22,952 nucleotides of DNA from an uncultured Oscillospiraceae bacterium (GCA_900540865.1 UQHH01000042.1:1-22952); one strand, 5' to 3'; shown: positions 15,351-22,386, numbered from the stretch's first letter. Notes: a model not told the origin generated them from the letters alone. Numbers and translations: made by a program.

Positions 15351-16961
15351 TCATTCGGGCAGGTCTACCTTGCCAACGAAAGAGTAATAAATATCAATGT
15401 CCTGTCTGCGTGTGCCGTTCTCGTCATAGCTGCACTCATGCACAACGATTTTCTCCACAAACTCACGCAAAAGGGTAGGGGTAAGTTCTTCAAAGCTGGT
15501 GTACTTGCGGACAACATTCATAAACTTTTCTGCGTTTACCGTGGCTTCCTGCGCTTTGGAAAGCTCTGCCCGGATAGCGGCGGCTCTCTCTTTCAGTTCT
15601 TTCTGCTCGGCTTCATAGTCTGCCGACAGCTCCGTGAAACGCTCGTCTGAAATGCGCCCGGTCACGCTGTCCTCATACAGCCGCTTGAAGATAGCGGATA
15701 ACTCGCTGATACGCTTCTCGGCGGCTTCCAGCTCCTTTTTCCTTGCGGCGTTCCTGCGCTTGCCCCCGTCCTCGTTCTGCTCGATCAGCAGCTTCATAAA
15801 CCGGGCTTCGTGCTTCGCTGCATAGCTGGTGACTTTCCGCAGATTGTCGGTCACTCCGGCGGTCAACAGGTCGGTGCGGATAAAGTGCGCCGTACAGTCA
15901 CGGGTACGCTTCTTGTAGCTCCCGCAGATATAACAATCCTGCTTGCGGGTGGCGTTCTGGTAACGCTGCTGGTAAAGGACGCTGCCGCAGTCGGCACAAA
16001 AGAGTATGCCGGAGAATAAGCCCACTTCATCATAGCGGTTCGGGCGTTTGCGCTGCTTGCGTAACTCCTGCACACGCTCCCACATCTGGGTGTCAATGAT
16101 AGGCTCATGGTGGTTCTCGAAAATCGCCTGTTTCTCAATGGGGTTCTCTACGCTGTGCTTGGTCTTGTAGGACGGCTTCTCCGTCTTGAAGTTTACCAGA
16201 CAGCCCGTGTACTCCCTGTTTTCAAGGATATGTACCACGGTATTGGTCGCCCACTTGCACTCATAGCCGGGGTGGTAGCGGCGGGTGCTTCCCGTCCGAC
16301 GGTATTCCAGCGTTCCCGGCGTGGGGATCTCCTGCTCTGTGAGCATACGGGCTATCTTGGTCGGCCCGTTCCCGGCAAGGCACAAGCTGTAAATCTGCCG
16401 CACAACAGGGGCGGCTTCCCCGTCAATGATAAAATTTTCGTCCTCGTCCATAAAGTAGCCGTATACGGGTTTGCTCGTGACGGGCTTCCCGCTCATACCC
16501 TTAGACCGTTTTACTGCTTTGATTTTCTTGCTCGTATCTCTCACCAGCCATTCGTTAAAAATGTTCCGCAGAGGGGCAAAATCATTGTCGCCCTGTGCGC
16601 TGTCCACTCCGTCATTGATAGCGATAAAGCGGACGCCTTTCTGTGGGAAAATCATTTCCGTATACATTCCCACTTGCAGATAGTTTCGCCCTAACCGTGA
16701 CATATCCTTGACGATAACGGTGCCGACTTTTCCGGCTTCAATGTCCGCAAGCATGGCTTGAAAACCGGGTCTTTGGAAGTTCGCCCCAGAATAACCGTCA
16801 TCTGTGTACCATTGCAGATTGGAAAAGCCGTTCTGCTTCGCATAGGTTTCAAGAATACGCTTCTGGTTTGAAATAGAATTGCTCTCACCTTGCAGCTCGT
16901 CCTCGTGGGATAATCTCGGATAAAGGGCGGTAATAAGGTTTCGGGTGGTCTGTCTTAACAT
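15351..16961 (-). CDS. Large serine recombinase, TnpX-like
   Basis: The 536-residue enzyme catalyses site-specific excision and integration through a covalent phosphoserine link. The resolvase domain shows the nucleophile region ALYPRLSHED (Ser18), SNSISNQKR, TDDGYSGANFQRPGF (53-67) and VKDMSRLGRNYLQVG (84-98). The recombinase domain follows (KPVYGYF..ARMLTEQEIPTP), then a zinc ribbon (CADCGSVLY..CYICGSYKKRTRDC), a long charged coiled coil, and a DUF4368-like end. Length and order fit the TnpX/TndX group. I chose the ATG at 16961 because GGAGG lies five bases before it; the ATG at 16973 is at the upstream edge of that motif. It is the outermost gene at the secA side and reads toward the junction, typical for such elements. 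Its promoter seems to sit in a nested palindrome (16979-17033). Confidence 0.95.
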   Translation of the reverse strand: MLRQTTRNLITALYPRLSHEDELQGESNSISNQKRILETYAKQNGFSNLQWYTDDGYSGANFQRPGFQAMLADIEAGKVGTVIVKDMSRLGRNYLQVGMYTEMIFPQKGVRFIAINDGVDSAQGDNDFAPLRNIFNEWLVRDTSKKIKAVKRSKGMSGKPVTSKPVYGYFMDEDENFIIDGEAAPVVRQIYSLCLAGNGPTKIARMLTEQEIPTPGTLEYRRTGSTRRYHPGYECKWATNTVVHILENREYTGCLVNFKTEKPSYKTKHSVENPIEKQAIFENHHEPIIDTQMWERVQELRKQRKRPNRYDEVGLFSGILFCADCGSVLYQQRYQNATRKQDCYICGSYKKRTRDCTAHFIRTDLLTAGVTDNLRKVTSYAAKHEARFMKLLIEQNEDGGKRRNAARKKELEAAEKRISELSAIFKRLYEDSVTGRISDERFTELSADYEAEQKELKERAAAIRAELSKAQEATVNAEKFMNVVRKYTSFEELTPTLLREFVEKIVVHECSYDENGTRRQDIDIYYSFVGKVDLPE

Positions 16962-16978
16962 AGTGTCCTCCATTTCCG

Positions 16979-17033
16979 ACAGCCAGCCCCACTATTCCGT
17001 ATGACTATCATACCACACGCCGGGGCTGGCTGT
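16979..17033 (-). promoter_or_regulatory. Nested palindrome containing the likely recombinase promoter
   Basis: A perfect 12-bp inverted repeat (ACAGCCAGCCCC at 16979-16990 and GGGGCTGGCTGT at 17022-17033) encloses a 31-base loop that itself holds GTATGA-CTA-TCATAC (16999-17013). On the minus strand the inner arm gives TGGTATGAT, an extended -10, with TGTACA 18 bases upstream (17036-17031) as a weak -35. The outer arm ends nine bases before the GGAGG of the recombinase. A transcript reading through from tnpW would fold the whole hairpin, one starting here would not. Confidence 0.5.
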
Positions 17034-17061
17034 ACAGTCCTTTCTGCTTCTTTACGTCCCG

Positions 17062-17244
17062 TCAAATTGCCGATTTTTGTGTAGCAGCTTCCGCTTCCAG
17101 CACTTTCAGCATTTTATCGGCGGCGGTGGCGGTGGTGTCCTGCTTGAAATAGCCGGAAACGACAAGGACAGAATTACCTATGCGGATTTCCGTCACGCAA
17201 TCCGGGCGGCGGGTGCTGCGGTCATTCTTTGGGGTGTTGGTCAT
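17062..17244 (-). CDS. tnpW: TnpW-family small transposon protein
   Basis: The 60-residue protein contains the block RRPDCVTEIRIGNSVLVVSGYFKQD followed by TATAADKMLKVLEAE, which matches the transposon-encoded TnpW family of Tn4451-like elements. Its function is not established; tnpW is not known to be required for excision of Tn4451. The ATG at 17244 overlaps the stop codon of the loader gene as ATGA, so translation is probably coupled. Longer in-frame versions would lie inside the loader gene. It ends the RepA-loader operon and is followed by the palindromic promoter of the recombinase. Confidence 0.85.
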   Translation of the reverse strand: MTNTPKNDRSTRRPDCVTEIRIGNSVLVVSGYFKQDTTATAADKMLKVLEAEAATQKSAI

Positions 17245-18098
17245 AGGCGGCTCTCCTTTCTGTTCATCAGCTTTTTCAGTTGTCCCATTTTCTCCTGCGC
17301 CGTGGCTTTTCGGAAGTTGCTCCCGGTAAAGCGGACAGGAGAACACATTTCAATCAGACGGTCATAAATGCGGGCGTGGGCGGTGTCCTCCGGGTGCTGC
17401 AAGTCCTCCAGCGTGAGATTAGTCGTGACGATCAGCGGCCTGCCGCTGCGGTAACGGCTGTCAATCACGTTGTAGACCTGCTCTAAGCCGTATTCCGTTC
17501 CCCGTTCCATTCCAAAATCGTCAAGGATAAGCAGCGGGAAGCTGCAAAGTCGGGAGATATATTCATTCCTGCCCTCAAAGCTGGCGGCAAGGTCACCCAA
17601 TATCAATGCAAAGTTTGTCATGCACACGGGGATTTCACGCTCCATAAGGGCATTTGCGATACAGCCCGCAAAATAGCTCTTGCCTGTGCCAACGCCGCCC
17701 CATAGCAGATAGCCAATGTTGCGCTCTTTCATGGTTTCCCAGTTCTCCACATAGAAATGGGCGTGTTCCATTTGCGGGCACTTGCCGTTGTCGTTCTCAA
17801 ACGTCCAGCCCTGCATAGCCGGGTCTGTAAAGCCCCGCCGCTTCAACCGCTCGACAGTTTCAAGGTGACTGCGCTGTTTCTCTGCGGCTTCCCGTTCCTC
17901 ACGCTCTGCCCGCTGGCAGTCACATTCTGCCGGGTGGCGGTCACGCCCCAGCCATGCGGCGGTTTCTTTGGGGAAATAGCCCTCTTTGGGCTTGTGGCAC
18001 TTCCCGCAGTATAAAAGCCCGTCCTCGCCGGTGTAGTCCTCCGGCTCCGGCGTGGTGTCGGTCATATTCAAAATCATTTCATCAAATCCATTCGTCAT
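17241..18098 (-). CDS. DnaC-like helicase loader ATPase
   Basis: This 285-residue AAA+ protein resembles DnaC/IstB-type loaders, which place the replicative helicase on single-stranded DNA. The N-terminal part has cysteines at 31, 34, 59 and 61 that could bind zinc, followed by a charged helix. The ATPase core shows Walker A GGVGTGKS (134-141), Walker B LLILDDF (189-195), the sensor region PLIVTTNLTLEDL, and the Arg-finger box ARIYDRLIEMC. It overlaps the RepA gene by four bases (ATGA) and tnpW likewise, so the three are one translational unit. With RepA it probably drives replication of the excised circular element, a step that raises the stability and transfer of many integrative elements. 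Partner specificity is not visible from sequence. Confidence 0.93.
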   Translation of the reverse strand: MTNGFDEMILNMTDTTPEPEDYTGEDGLLYCGKCHKPKEGYFPKETAAWLGRDRHPAECDCQRAEREEREAAEKQRSHLETVERLKRRGFTDPAMQGWTFENDNGKCPQMEHAHFYVENWETMKERNIGYLLWGGVGTGKSYFAGCIANALMEREIPVCMTNFALILGDLAASFEGRNEYISRLCSFPLLILDDFGMERGTEYGLEQVYNVIDSRYRSGRPLIVTTNLTLEDLQHPEDTAHARIYDRLIEMCSPVRFTGSNFRKATAQEKMGQLKKLMNRKESRL

Positions 18099-18853
18099 AA
18101 GCTCTCGCCCTCCTTACAGGTATAATCGGGTATGCCCTTTTTCGGGGCTTTCTTGGCTGCGTCCTCCTGCGCCCACTTGAAAATCGTGGCTGCATGGCTC
18201 TTGTATTTCCTCCCGCTGGAAGCGATATGGCAGGATAGGCGGTCAATGTAATACTCCCACTTGCCGGGAAGCTCTGTTTTCAGCCCGTCAAGCTCCGTAT
18301 CGGAAAGAATGACATTGTGGTATCTGCCATAGGCGGCGGGGGCGGGGTGTCCCGTTTCTAACTCTCTCTCTTTTTCTATTTCTATATCTATCTCTTTCTC
18401 TATCTCTATCTCTGGTGGACAAATGTCCGCTCGATATGGTGGACATTTGTCCGCCCCTGTCTGCGGCAGGGCTTTTTGTTCCTGCAAAGCCAGCCGCGCC
18501 CTGCGCTTGCGCTCCCCCTCGGTAGAGGACTGGCCGATTAAAAGCTCAATGTTGCTCATGTAGAGTGCGCCGCTTGGCAAAGGCTCCACAAGCCCCAGCT
18601 TCATAAAGATTTTCAAAGCTCTCTCTACGGTACCTACCTGCTGGCGGGTAATGGTCGCAATCATCTGGGCGGTGTAGGGGATATTCTCGTCAAGCTGCAA
18701 TTTCCCGCCGTTTTTCAGCGATTTCAAGTACAGCTTCAAGAGAATGTTGGAATAGATAACGCCGTCCTGCATACTTTCCAGCAGAACGATTGCATCATCG
18801 TCAAAATAGCTCTCTTTCAGCTTGAGGTAGTAATATTTGCGGTTATCTGCCAT
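18095..18853 (-). CDS. repA: RepA-like replication initiator (replisome organizer N-terminal domain)
   Basis: The 252-residue protein starts MADNRKYYYLKLKESYFDDD, the hallmark of the phage replisome organizer N-terminal (winged-helix) domain, which continues to about residue 110 and should bind origin DNA. A linker of alternating acidic, Ile and Lys residues (EIEIEKEIDIEIEKERELE, about 142-160) joins it to a DnaD-like C-terminal part ending in YKSHAATIFKWAQEDAAKK. The start at 18853 has AAAGGAGG nine bases upstream; the frame extends further but overlaps the small cysteine-protein gene by more than the natural 11 bases. The middle of the gene contains two palindromic 18-bp iterons, as in RepA_N plasmids that carry their origin within the rep gene. 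It is followed by the DnaC-like loader. Confidence 0.88.
   Translation of the reverse strand: MADNRKYYYLKLKESYFDDDAIVLLESMQDGVIYSNILLKLYLKSLKNGGKLQLDENIPYTAQMIATITRQQVGTVERALKIFMKLGLVEPLPSGALYMSNIELLIGQSSTEGERKRRARLALQEQKALPQTGADKCPPYRADICPPEIEIEKEIDIEIEKERELETGHPAPAAYGRYHNVILSDTELDGLKTELPGKWEYYIDRLSCHIASSGRKYKSHAATIFKWAQEDAAKKAPKKGIPDYTCKEGESL
18361..18412. repeat. Pyrimidine-rich short repeat tract within repA
   Basis: The plus strand is almost purely pyrimidine with scattered A, built from variants of TCTATC and TCTCTT. It codes on the minus strand for the Ile/Glu/Lys linker of RepA. Such a tract can unwind easily or slip during copying, and it lies immediately beside the iterons. Confidence 0.7.
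18413..18454. repeat. Two palindromic 18-bp iterons inside repA, possible origin
   Basis: TGGTGGACAAATGTCCGC (18413-18430) and TGGTGGACATTTGTCCGC (18437-18454) agree at 16 of 18 positions and repeat with a 24-base period. Each contains the dyad GGACA-NN-TGTCC. The repeat count is low, but the position inside the initiator gene, next to an easily opened tract, matches the origin layout of RepA_N plasmids. Confidence 0.65.
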
Positions 18854-19034
18854 AGGCTGCGTCCTCCTTTTTCCAGCGTTTGGAATAATAGCGAGGGCAT
18901 AGTATGATAACCGCCCGGAAGCTCTGTTTGCAGTCACGGGTGCAGCCCCGGCATAGGTCGTTGTAAGTGATACGGTTGCGGTGGTTGAGGAAGAAAGACC
19001 ATTCCAGCCGCCGCTTCTTGCTCATTCTCGGCAA
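18843..19034 (-). CDS. Small cysteine-motif protein of the element
   Basis: A basic 63-residue protein with cysteines at 28, 31, 35 and 46 (CRGCTRDC and a later CP), suggesting a small zinc-binding domain. The core KKRRLEWSFFLNHRNRITYNDLC looks like a conserved small protein that I have met next to repA in clostridial elements; its function is unknown. The TTG at 19034 is seven bases after AAAGGAG and is therefore preferred; the ATG three codons later is also possible but is 16 bases from it. The gene overlaps the repA start by 11 bases, so it may be coupled to, and perhaps regulate, the initiator. Confidence 0.7.
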   Translation of the reverse strand: MPRMSKKRRLEWSFFLNHRNRITYNDLCRGCTRDCKQSFRAVIILCPRYYSKRWKKEDAAYGR

Positions 19035-19049
19035 TGGTAAGCTCCTTTC

Positions 19050-19209
19050 TGCCGTTCCTATCGGTGTAGCGGGATAGGGGGCATTTTCTGTATGTTCTCG
19101 GTATCATTTTCGGGCTTTTTCTGCCCTGTAAGCCCCGTTTGGAAGTCGGGGAGTATTGCGGTAAGGGTTCATATCATACCTGTATTTTTGTAGGGTTTCG
19201 GTATCATTT
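19050..19209 (-). promoter_or_regulatory. Repeat-bearing leader upstream of the repA operon
   Basis: The gap between the relaxase and the small cysteine gene has an exact 12-base direct repeat, TCGGTATCATTT, at 19098-19109 and 19198-19209, exactly 100 bases apart. Between them lie a possible -10 (TATGAT, minus) near 19172-19177 and a CCCCG/CGGGG hairpin near 19136-19155. A second hairpin (CCTATC/GGATAGG) precedes the ribosome binding site and shares TGCCGTTCCTATC (19050-19062) with the recombinase terminator. It probably controls the replication operon, by protein binding or attenuation. Confidence 0.4.
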
Positions 19210-19220
19210 CGGGGCGGTCT

Positions 19221-20852
19221 TTAACGCTCCTGTTCACGCTTTTTCTGCTGGCTCGGTGCGCCCCTTAAAATCTGGTCGATATTGCGTCTGACTGTCTGAA
19301 GCTCCTGCGCCCGCTGGCGTTTCTCCCGGTAGTCGTTATATCCGGCGTTCTTCTGGACGGTAAGCTGCTCAATCTCCCTTTGCAGGGCTTTGCTGGCTGG
19401 CAGCTTGGTTATTCCATGCTCCCGGAAATAACGGGCGGCTGTGTCCGCTATGATAAAATCGCTTTCGTGCTGTTCCCGGTAGGCTCTCCGGGCTTTCTCC
19501 GATTTCTGCGCTTTCAGACCGTCACGGGCGGGCTTCGTGCCGATATAGCCCAAAAGGTTGCGCTGCAATTCCTTTTTCTCCCGGATAGCGGCTTCCAGCC
19601 CTTTCAGTCCGGCAAGGCTCTCCTGCGTGGCGGTGTTGGCTGCGGAAATGGCAGCGTCCAGCTCGTCCGGGGAAGAAAAGCCATACTGCTGGTAGAGCAT
19701 GAGGGTAGCCGACATCTGTTTGAGGTTGTGCATGGTCGCCCACTTCTCATAGCCCCGTCCTTTCCCCTCGGCTCGCTTGGCGGCTATGTCTACCATGCGC
19801 TGTACAGCGTCATTGTTCGGGGCGTTTTTCGCTTCTTTTTTCGTCCGTAAGCGGTCTTTGATACTGCCGGGGTATTCCGCTATGGCTGCGGGTTTTTCGG
19901 CGGCTCTGGCGGCGTTCTGCTCCAAAACGGAGAGGACAGCAGCCCGGTCAAAATCGTCCCCCAGCTTCCGGGCGGTAATTGGCTTCGTCCTGTCCGGCGT
20001 GAGGTAACTTAGCCGCCCCCGGCTCTCCTTGACGGTCACACCATGCCGGAGAAGCAGGGCGGCAAACTCATCAAAGCCGGAAGCAGCGGCAAGGGCTTCC
20101 CGGATAGTCCGGCGCAGCTTCGCCTTATCCGTTTCAAACTTGGTCTGCCGGGGCGCGATACCGTCCGCAGCAATAGGGGCGTTGGCTCTGTCAAGGGCAG
20201 CCTGTCCTTTCTTCTGCGCCCAATACTCACGCTCGGTAATGCGTTCTTTGCTGCCGTTCAAAAGGTCTATCTGGTAAAGCCCCTCGCTGTGGCACATCTC
20301 CATGACTTCGGCTTTCAGATAGTTCATAGCTGCGTCCGTACAGCGGTGCTTGCAGCCTGCTTTCCTGTCCGCTGGCCTGTCCATGTGGGGCAGCATGGGA
20401 ACCTCCGCAATCCGCAGACTGTTAATGACGATATGCACATGGATATTTTCGGTGTGGCTGTGTCCGTCCGGGTGGGTGCAGACAAGGGCCTGGTGTCCGG
20501 GGAAATGCTCGGCGCAGAACTTCTCGCCCAGCTCCTGCGCCCGATCAACGGTCAAGCCGTTGTCCGGGCCGTCCCGTGGGTCAAAGCTGATGATGTAGTG
20601 GTGGCTCTTTACGTCCTCCCGTTTCTGGTTCTTGCCGTAGCGGAGATTGGAGCGCATACAGGCAACGGCAAAATCCTCCCCGCCACAATTCAGAGAGGAT
20701 ATGCGGTAGTCTACCCTCGGTATGAGCCGCCCGTCTGCGTCAAGGGTGGGCTTCATGGTAAACTCGTCATGCTCGAATGTGAGGTATTTTTCAGCGTCCC
20801 CGTAGTTGGCATTTTTAGAGCTGATATGTTTGAGTATCGCCAACGGCTTCAC
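19221..20852 (-). CDS. Relaxase, MOBP-type (Relaxase domain)
   Basis: The 543-residue protein nicks one strand at oriT and leads it into the recipient. Its N-terminal domain has KHISSKNANYGDAEKYLTF with the probable catalytic Tyr at 17 or 23, the HH pair (84-85) in SHHYIISFDP, and the metal-binding motif HTENIHVHIVIN (133-144), all typical of the Relaxase family. The long C-terminal half is charged, helical and rich in Arg, Lys and Glu, and probably binds DNA or partner proteins. The start is GTG at 20852, 38 bases inside mobC, with only a modest AAAGTAG as ribosome binding site, so coupling to mobC is likely. It resembles relaxases of Tn1549-like and related clostridial elements. A plus-strand frame of 320 codons across its 5' part is only a GC-driven shadow. 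Confidence 0.93.
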   Translation of the reverse strand: MKPLAILKHISSKNANYGDAEKYLTFEHDEFTMKPTLDADGRLIPRVDYRISSLNCGGEDFAVACMRSNLRYGKNQKREDVKSHHYIISFDPRDGPDNGLTVDRAQELGEKFCAEHFPGHQALVCTHPDGHSHTENIHVHIVINSLRIAEVPMLPHMDRPADRKAGCKHRCTDAAMNYLKAEVMEMCHSEGLYQIDLLNGSKERITEREYWAQKKGQAALDRANAPIAADGIAPRQTKFETDKAKLRRTIREALAAASGFDEFAALLLRHGVTVKESRGRLSYLTPDRTKPITARKLGDDFDRAAVLSVLEQNAARAAEKPAAIAEYPGSIKDRLRTKKEAKNAPNNDAVQRMVDIAAKRAEGKGRGYEKWATMHNLKQMSATLMLYQQYGFSSPDELDAAISAANTATQESLAGLKGLEAAIREKKELQRNLLGYIGTKPARDGLKAQKSEKARRAYREQHESDFIIADTAARYFREHGITKLPASKALQREIEQLTVQKNAGYNDYREKRQRAQELQTVRRNIDQILRGAPSQQKKREQER

Positions 20853-21213
20853 CTACTTTCTGCAAGACTTCAAACTTCAAGGCGGCAAGGTCGGCGGCGG
20901 CTCCCCGCACTTCCTTTTCCAGCCCCCGGTAGGGGCTTCCGTATTCGTTCAGGCTCCGGGCAATCTGGTTTAAGTTGCCGCCGATTTTCCCGTACTCTGC
21001 CGTGAGCTTGGAGAGGGCGGCAAGCAGCCCGTCATTGACCGGGGAAACGGTGACAATGGGGCGTATGGTCGCTTTCCGTATGGCTTGCCGGATAAACTCG
21101 GACTGGCTGATTTCATAAGCCGCCAGCCGCCCGGTGAAGTCGGCGTATTCTTCATCGGTCATGCGGGTCTTTACCACATGACGGCGGTGGGGCGTATTGT
21201 ATTTCTTTCGCAT
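20815..21213 (-). CDS. mobC: MobC-type relaxosome accessory protein
   Basis: The 132-residue protein begins with a basic stretch (MRKKYNTPHRRHVVKTRMTDEEYADF) that resembles ribbon-helix-helix DNA-binding domains, followed by the MobC core AYEISQSEFIRQAIRKATIRP and the typical GGNLNQIARSLNEYG (about 91-105). MobC proteins bind oriT, help melt it and recruit the relaxase. I chose the ATG at 21213 because GAAAGGAGGT lies upstream; the frame is open further but runs through the putative oriT hairpins. It overlaps the relaxase gene, and the origin-like region lies immediately upstream, the usual arrangement for relaxosome genes. Confidence 0.93.
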   Translation of the reverse strand: MRKKYNTPHRRHVVKTRMTDEEYADFTGRLAAYEISQSEFIRQAIRKATIRPIVTVSPVNDGLLAALSKLTAEYGKIGGNLNQIARSLNEYGSPYRGLEKEVRGAAADLAALKFEVLQKVGEAVGDTQTYQL

Positions 21214-21236
21214 GGTCTGTGACCTCCTTTCTCGCC

Positions 21237-21339
21237 CGACAGGGCGCATAGCAGGGTTTGGGGAAGGCACTCCCCAACAAGATTCCCGCAGGGGCAAAAA
21301 TAAGCGGAGAGCGAATTTTGGCACCTCGGTAGAATCTTG
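21237..21339 (-). other. Putative origin of transfer (oriT)
   Basis: Just upstream of mobC the minus strand shows an outer inverted repeat CAAGATTC/GAATCTTG (21339-21332 and 21285-21278), then a hairpin TTGGGGA/TCCCCAA (21277-21271 and 21264-21258) with a 6-base loop. Directly after it comes ACCCTGC, one mismatch from the MOBP nic core ATCCTG/C, and then TATGCGCCCT (21250-21241), which contains the TGCGCCCT core of RSF1010/pIP501-type nic sites. Hairpin followed by nic is the standard oriT layout. Which of the two sites is used is open. Confidence 0.55.
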
Positions 21340-21414
21340 CTCTGAAAAACTCCGGCGTTCCCCGGCTCCCGTCCTTTCCGCTAACAAAACGTTTCAAAAG
21401 GGCTTTGCTACCCG

Positions 21415-21534
21415 CTATTCCGGCTTATCTTGAAAATTTTCCTTTCACTACCTACAACACCACGCAAAGCAAAATGGACGGAGATTTTTAGAATTTCCCC
21501 TCTATTCCCTACAACACCACGCAAGCCGGAATAG
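21415..21534. repeat. Inverted repeat enclosing a 17-bp direct repeat
   Basis: CTATTCCGGCTT (21415-21426) and AAGCCGGAATAG (21523-21534) form a perfect 12-bp inverted repeat. Inside, CCTACAACACCACGCAA occurs at 21451-21467 and again at 21508-21524, 57 bases apart; the second copy abuts the inverted arm. The region has no gene and lies between the regulatory gene pair and oriT. It may bind a transfer regulator or be part of a larger oriT. From 21535 to 21660 I see nothing further. Confidence 0.6.
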
Positions 21535-21666
21535 GCGGACAATGGCAGTATTTTTTTCTTTGATACCCTCTACGGATAAGTAAGGGATTTTGCCAACTGC
21601 GGCGGCTATTTTCCCTTTTGTTTTTTCATACTGGGGATTTTCAAAAATGCCAAACAGGAACGAAAA

Positions 21667-21701
21667 AAAGCAGCAAATCTGTTGAATAGATTTACTGCTT
21701 T
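21667..21701 (-). terminator. Terminator of the sigma/HTH operon
   Basis: AAAGCAGCAAATCT (21667-21680) pairs with AGATTTACTGCTTT (21688-21701) around a 7-base loop, with one pair that becomes G-U in the minus transcript. On the minus strand seven T residues follow. It lies 46 bases past the HTH gene stop. Confidence 0.88.
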
Positions 21702-21746
21702 CTGGTTGCCGGCGAAGCGGCGGTTATTCAGTTGTAGGCGGTAGGG

Positions 21747-21950
21747 CTATCTCCCAAAGCGGAACTTGAAAATAGCTGTGAGAAGCGTCTGGGTGATGTA
21801 GTCCTCTGTATCTTGGTCTACCCGTCCATTCACACGGGCGGCACATTGTATGCGGCGGCGGTAATACTGCAATACAGTTCCCACCGCTTCCGGCTCCCCG
21901 CTGGCGGCTTGGACGATTGTTTCATAGGGGAGAAGCCTATTATTTCTCAT
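21747..21950 (-). CDS. Small helix-turn-helix protein, Tn916 orf8-like
   Basis: A 67-residue protein with the pattern of the HTH_16 family found in conjugative transposons: LLPYETIVQAASGEPEAVGTVLQYYRRRI followed by an acidic D-Q-D-T-E-D-Y and TLLTAIFKFRF end. It probably works with the sigma factor encoded just upstream to switch transfer genes on. The ATG at 21950 is inside the end of the sigma gene (11-base overlap, other frame), so it is translationally coupled. A longer in-frame start at 22043 lies deep in the sigma gene and is unlikely. It is the last gene before a strong terminator. Confidence 0.88.
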   Translation of the reverse strand: MRNNRLLPYETIVQAASGEPEAVGTVLQYYRRRIQCAARVNGRVDQDTEDYITQTLLTAIFKFRFGR

Positions 21951-22386
21951 ATGCCATTCCCTCCATTTCCGCTTGGAGCTGCCGTAGGGCTTTTCGGATA
22001 TGGTAGCCCGCTGTGCTGCGGCTGCGCCCGTACTGTCTGCCAATTTCGTGCTGTGGAATACGCTTGAAAAAGGACAGGTAAATCATTTCCCGCTCCCGTT
22101 CGTCCAGCCGTGACAGGGCTTCCGCAAGTAAACCGCTGCTGAAAATGACCGTATCGCCGCAAAGGGTAAGTATGTATTCCTCGTCCGGCTCCGGGGCTTG
22201 GAAATATTCATCTGTCGTGCCTAAAGGGTAGTGCTTTTCGTCTGTGAGGTATTCAAGGGATATTTCTCTTTTGTGCTTCCTGCTCCGTGTCCTCGCTGCG
22301 TTGATCGTTGCATTTCGGATAACGACTTTGCAAAAGGCATGGAAAGTGTACTCGATATGTTCCCGATATTCTTCTGTACAGGTCAT
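21940..22386 (-). CDS. Sigma-70-family sigma factor, Tn916 orf7-like
   Basis: The 148-residue protein has a short N-terminal helix region (HAFCKVVIRNATINAARTRSRK) that resembles a reduced sigma region 2, a linker with several acidic residues, and a clear region 4 (about 88-140): LLAEALSRLDEREREMIYLSFFKRIPQHEIGRQYGRSRSTAGYHIRKALRQL, which would read the -35 element. Such small sigma-like proteins are standard in Tn916- and Tn1549-type elements, where they activate transfer or excision genes. GGAAAGGGGG upstream of the ATG supports the start. It overlaps the HTH gene, forming a two-gene regulatory operon with its own terminator. Confidence 0.92.
   Translation of the reverse strand: MTCTEEYREHIEYTFHAFCKVVIRNATINAARTRSRKHKREISLEYLTDEKHYPLGTTDEYFQAPEPDEEYILTLCGDTVIFSSGLLAEALSRLDEREREMIYLSFFKRIPQHEIGRQYGRSRSTAGYHIRKALRQLQAEMEGMAYEK

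Noticed and set aside
18361..18454. Short CRISPR array
   Set aside because: Only two repeat copies with a 6-base gap and a simple-sequence tract, all inside a coding gene; no spacer structure and no cas genes.
20043..21005. 320-codon plus frame opposite relaxase and mobC
   Set aside because: It is antisense to two well-supported genes, has no recognisable domain and is explained by GC-rich codon use.
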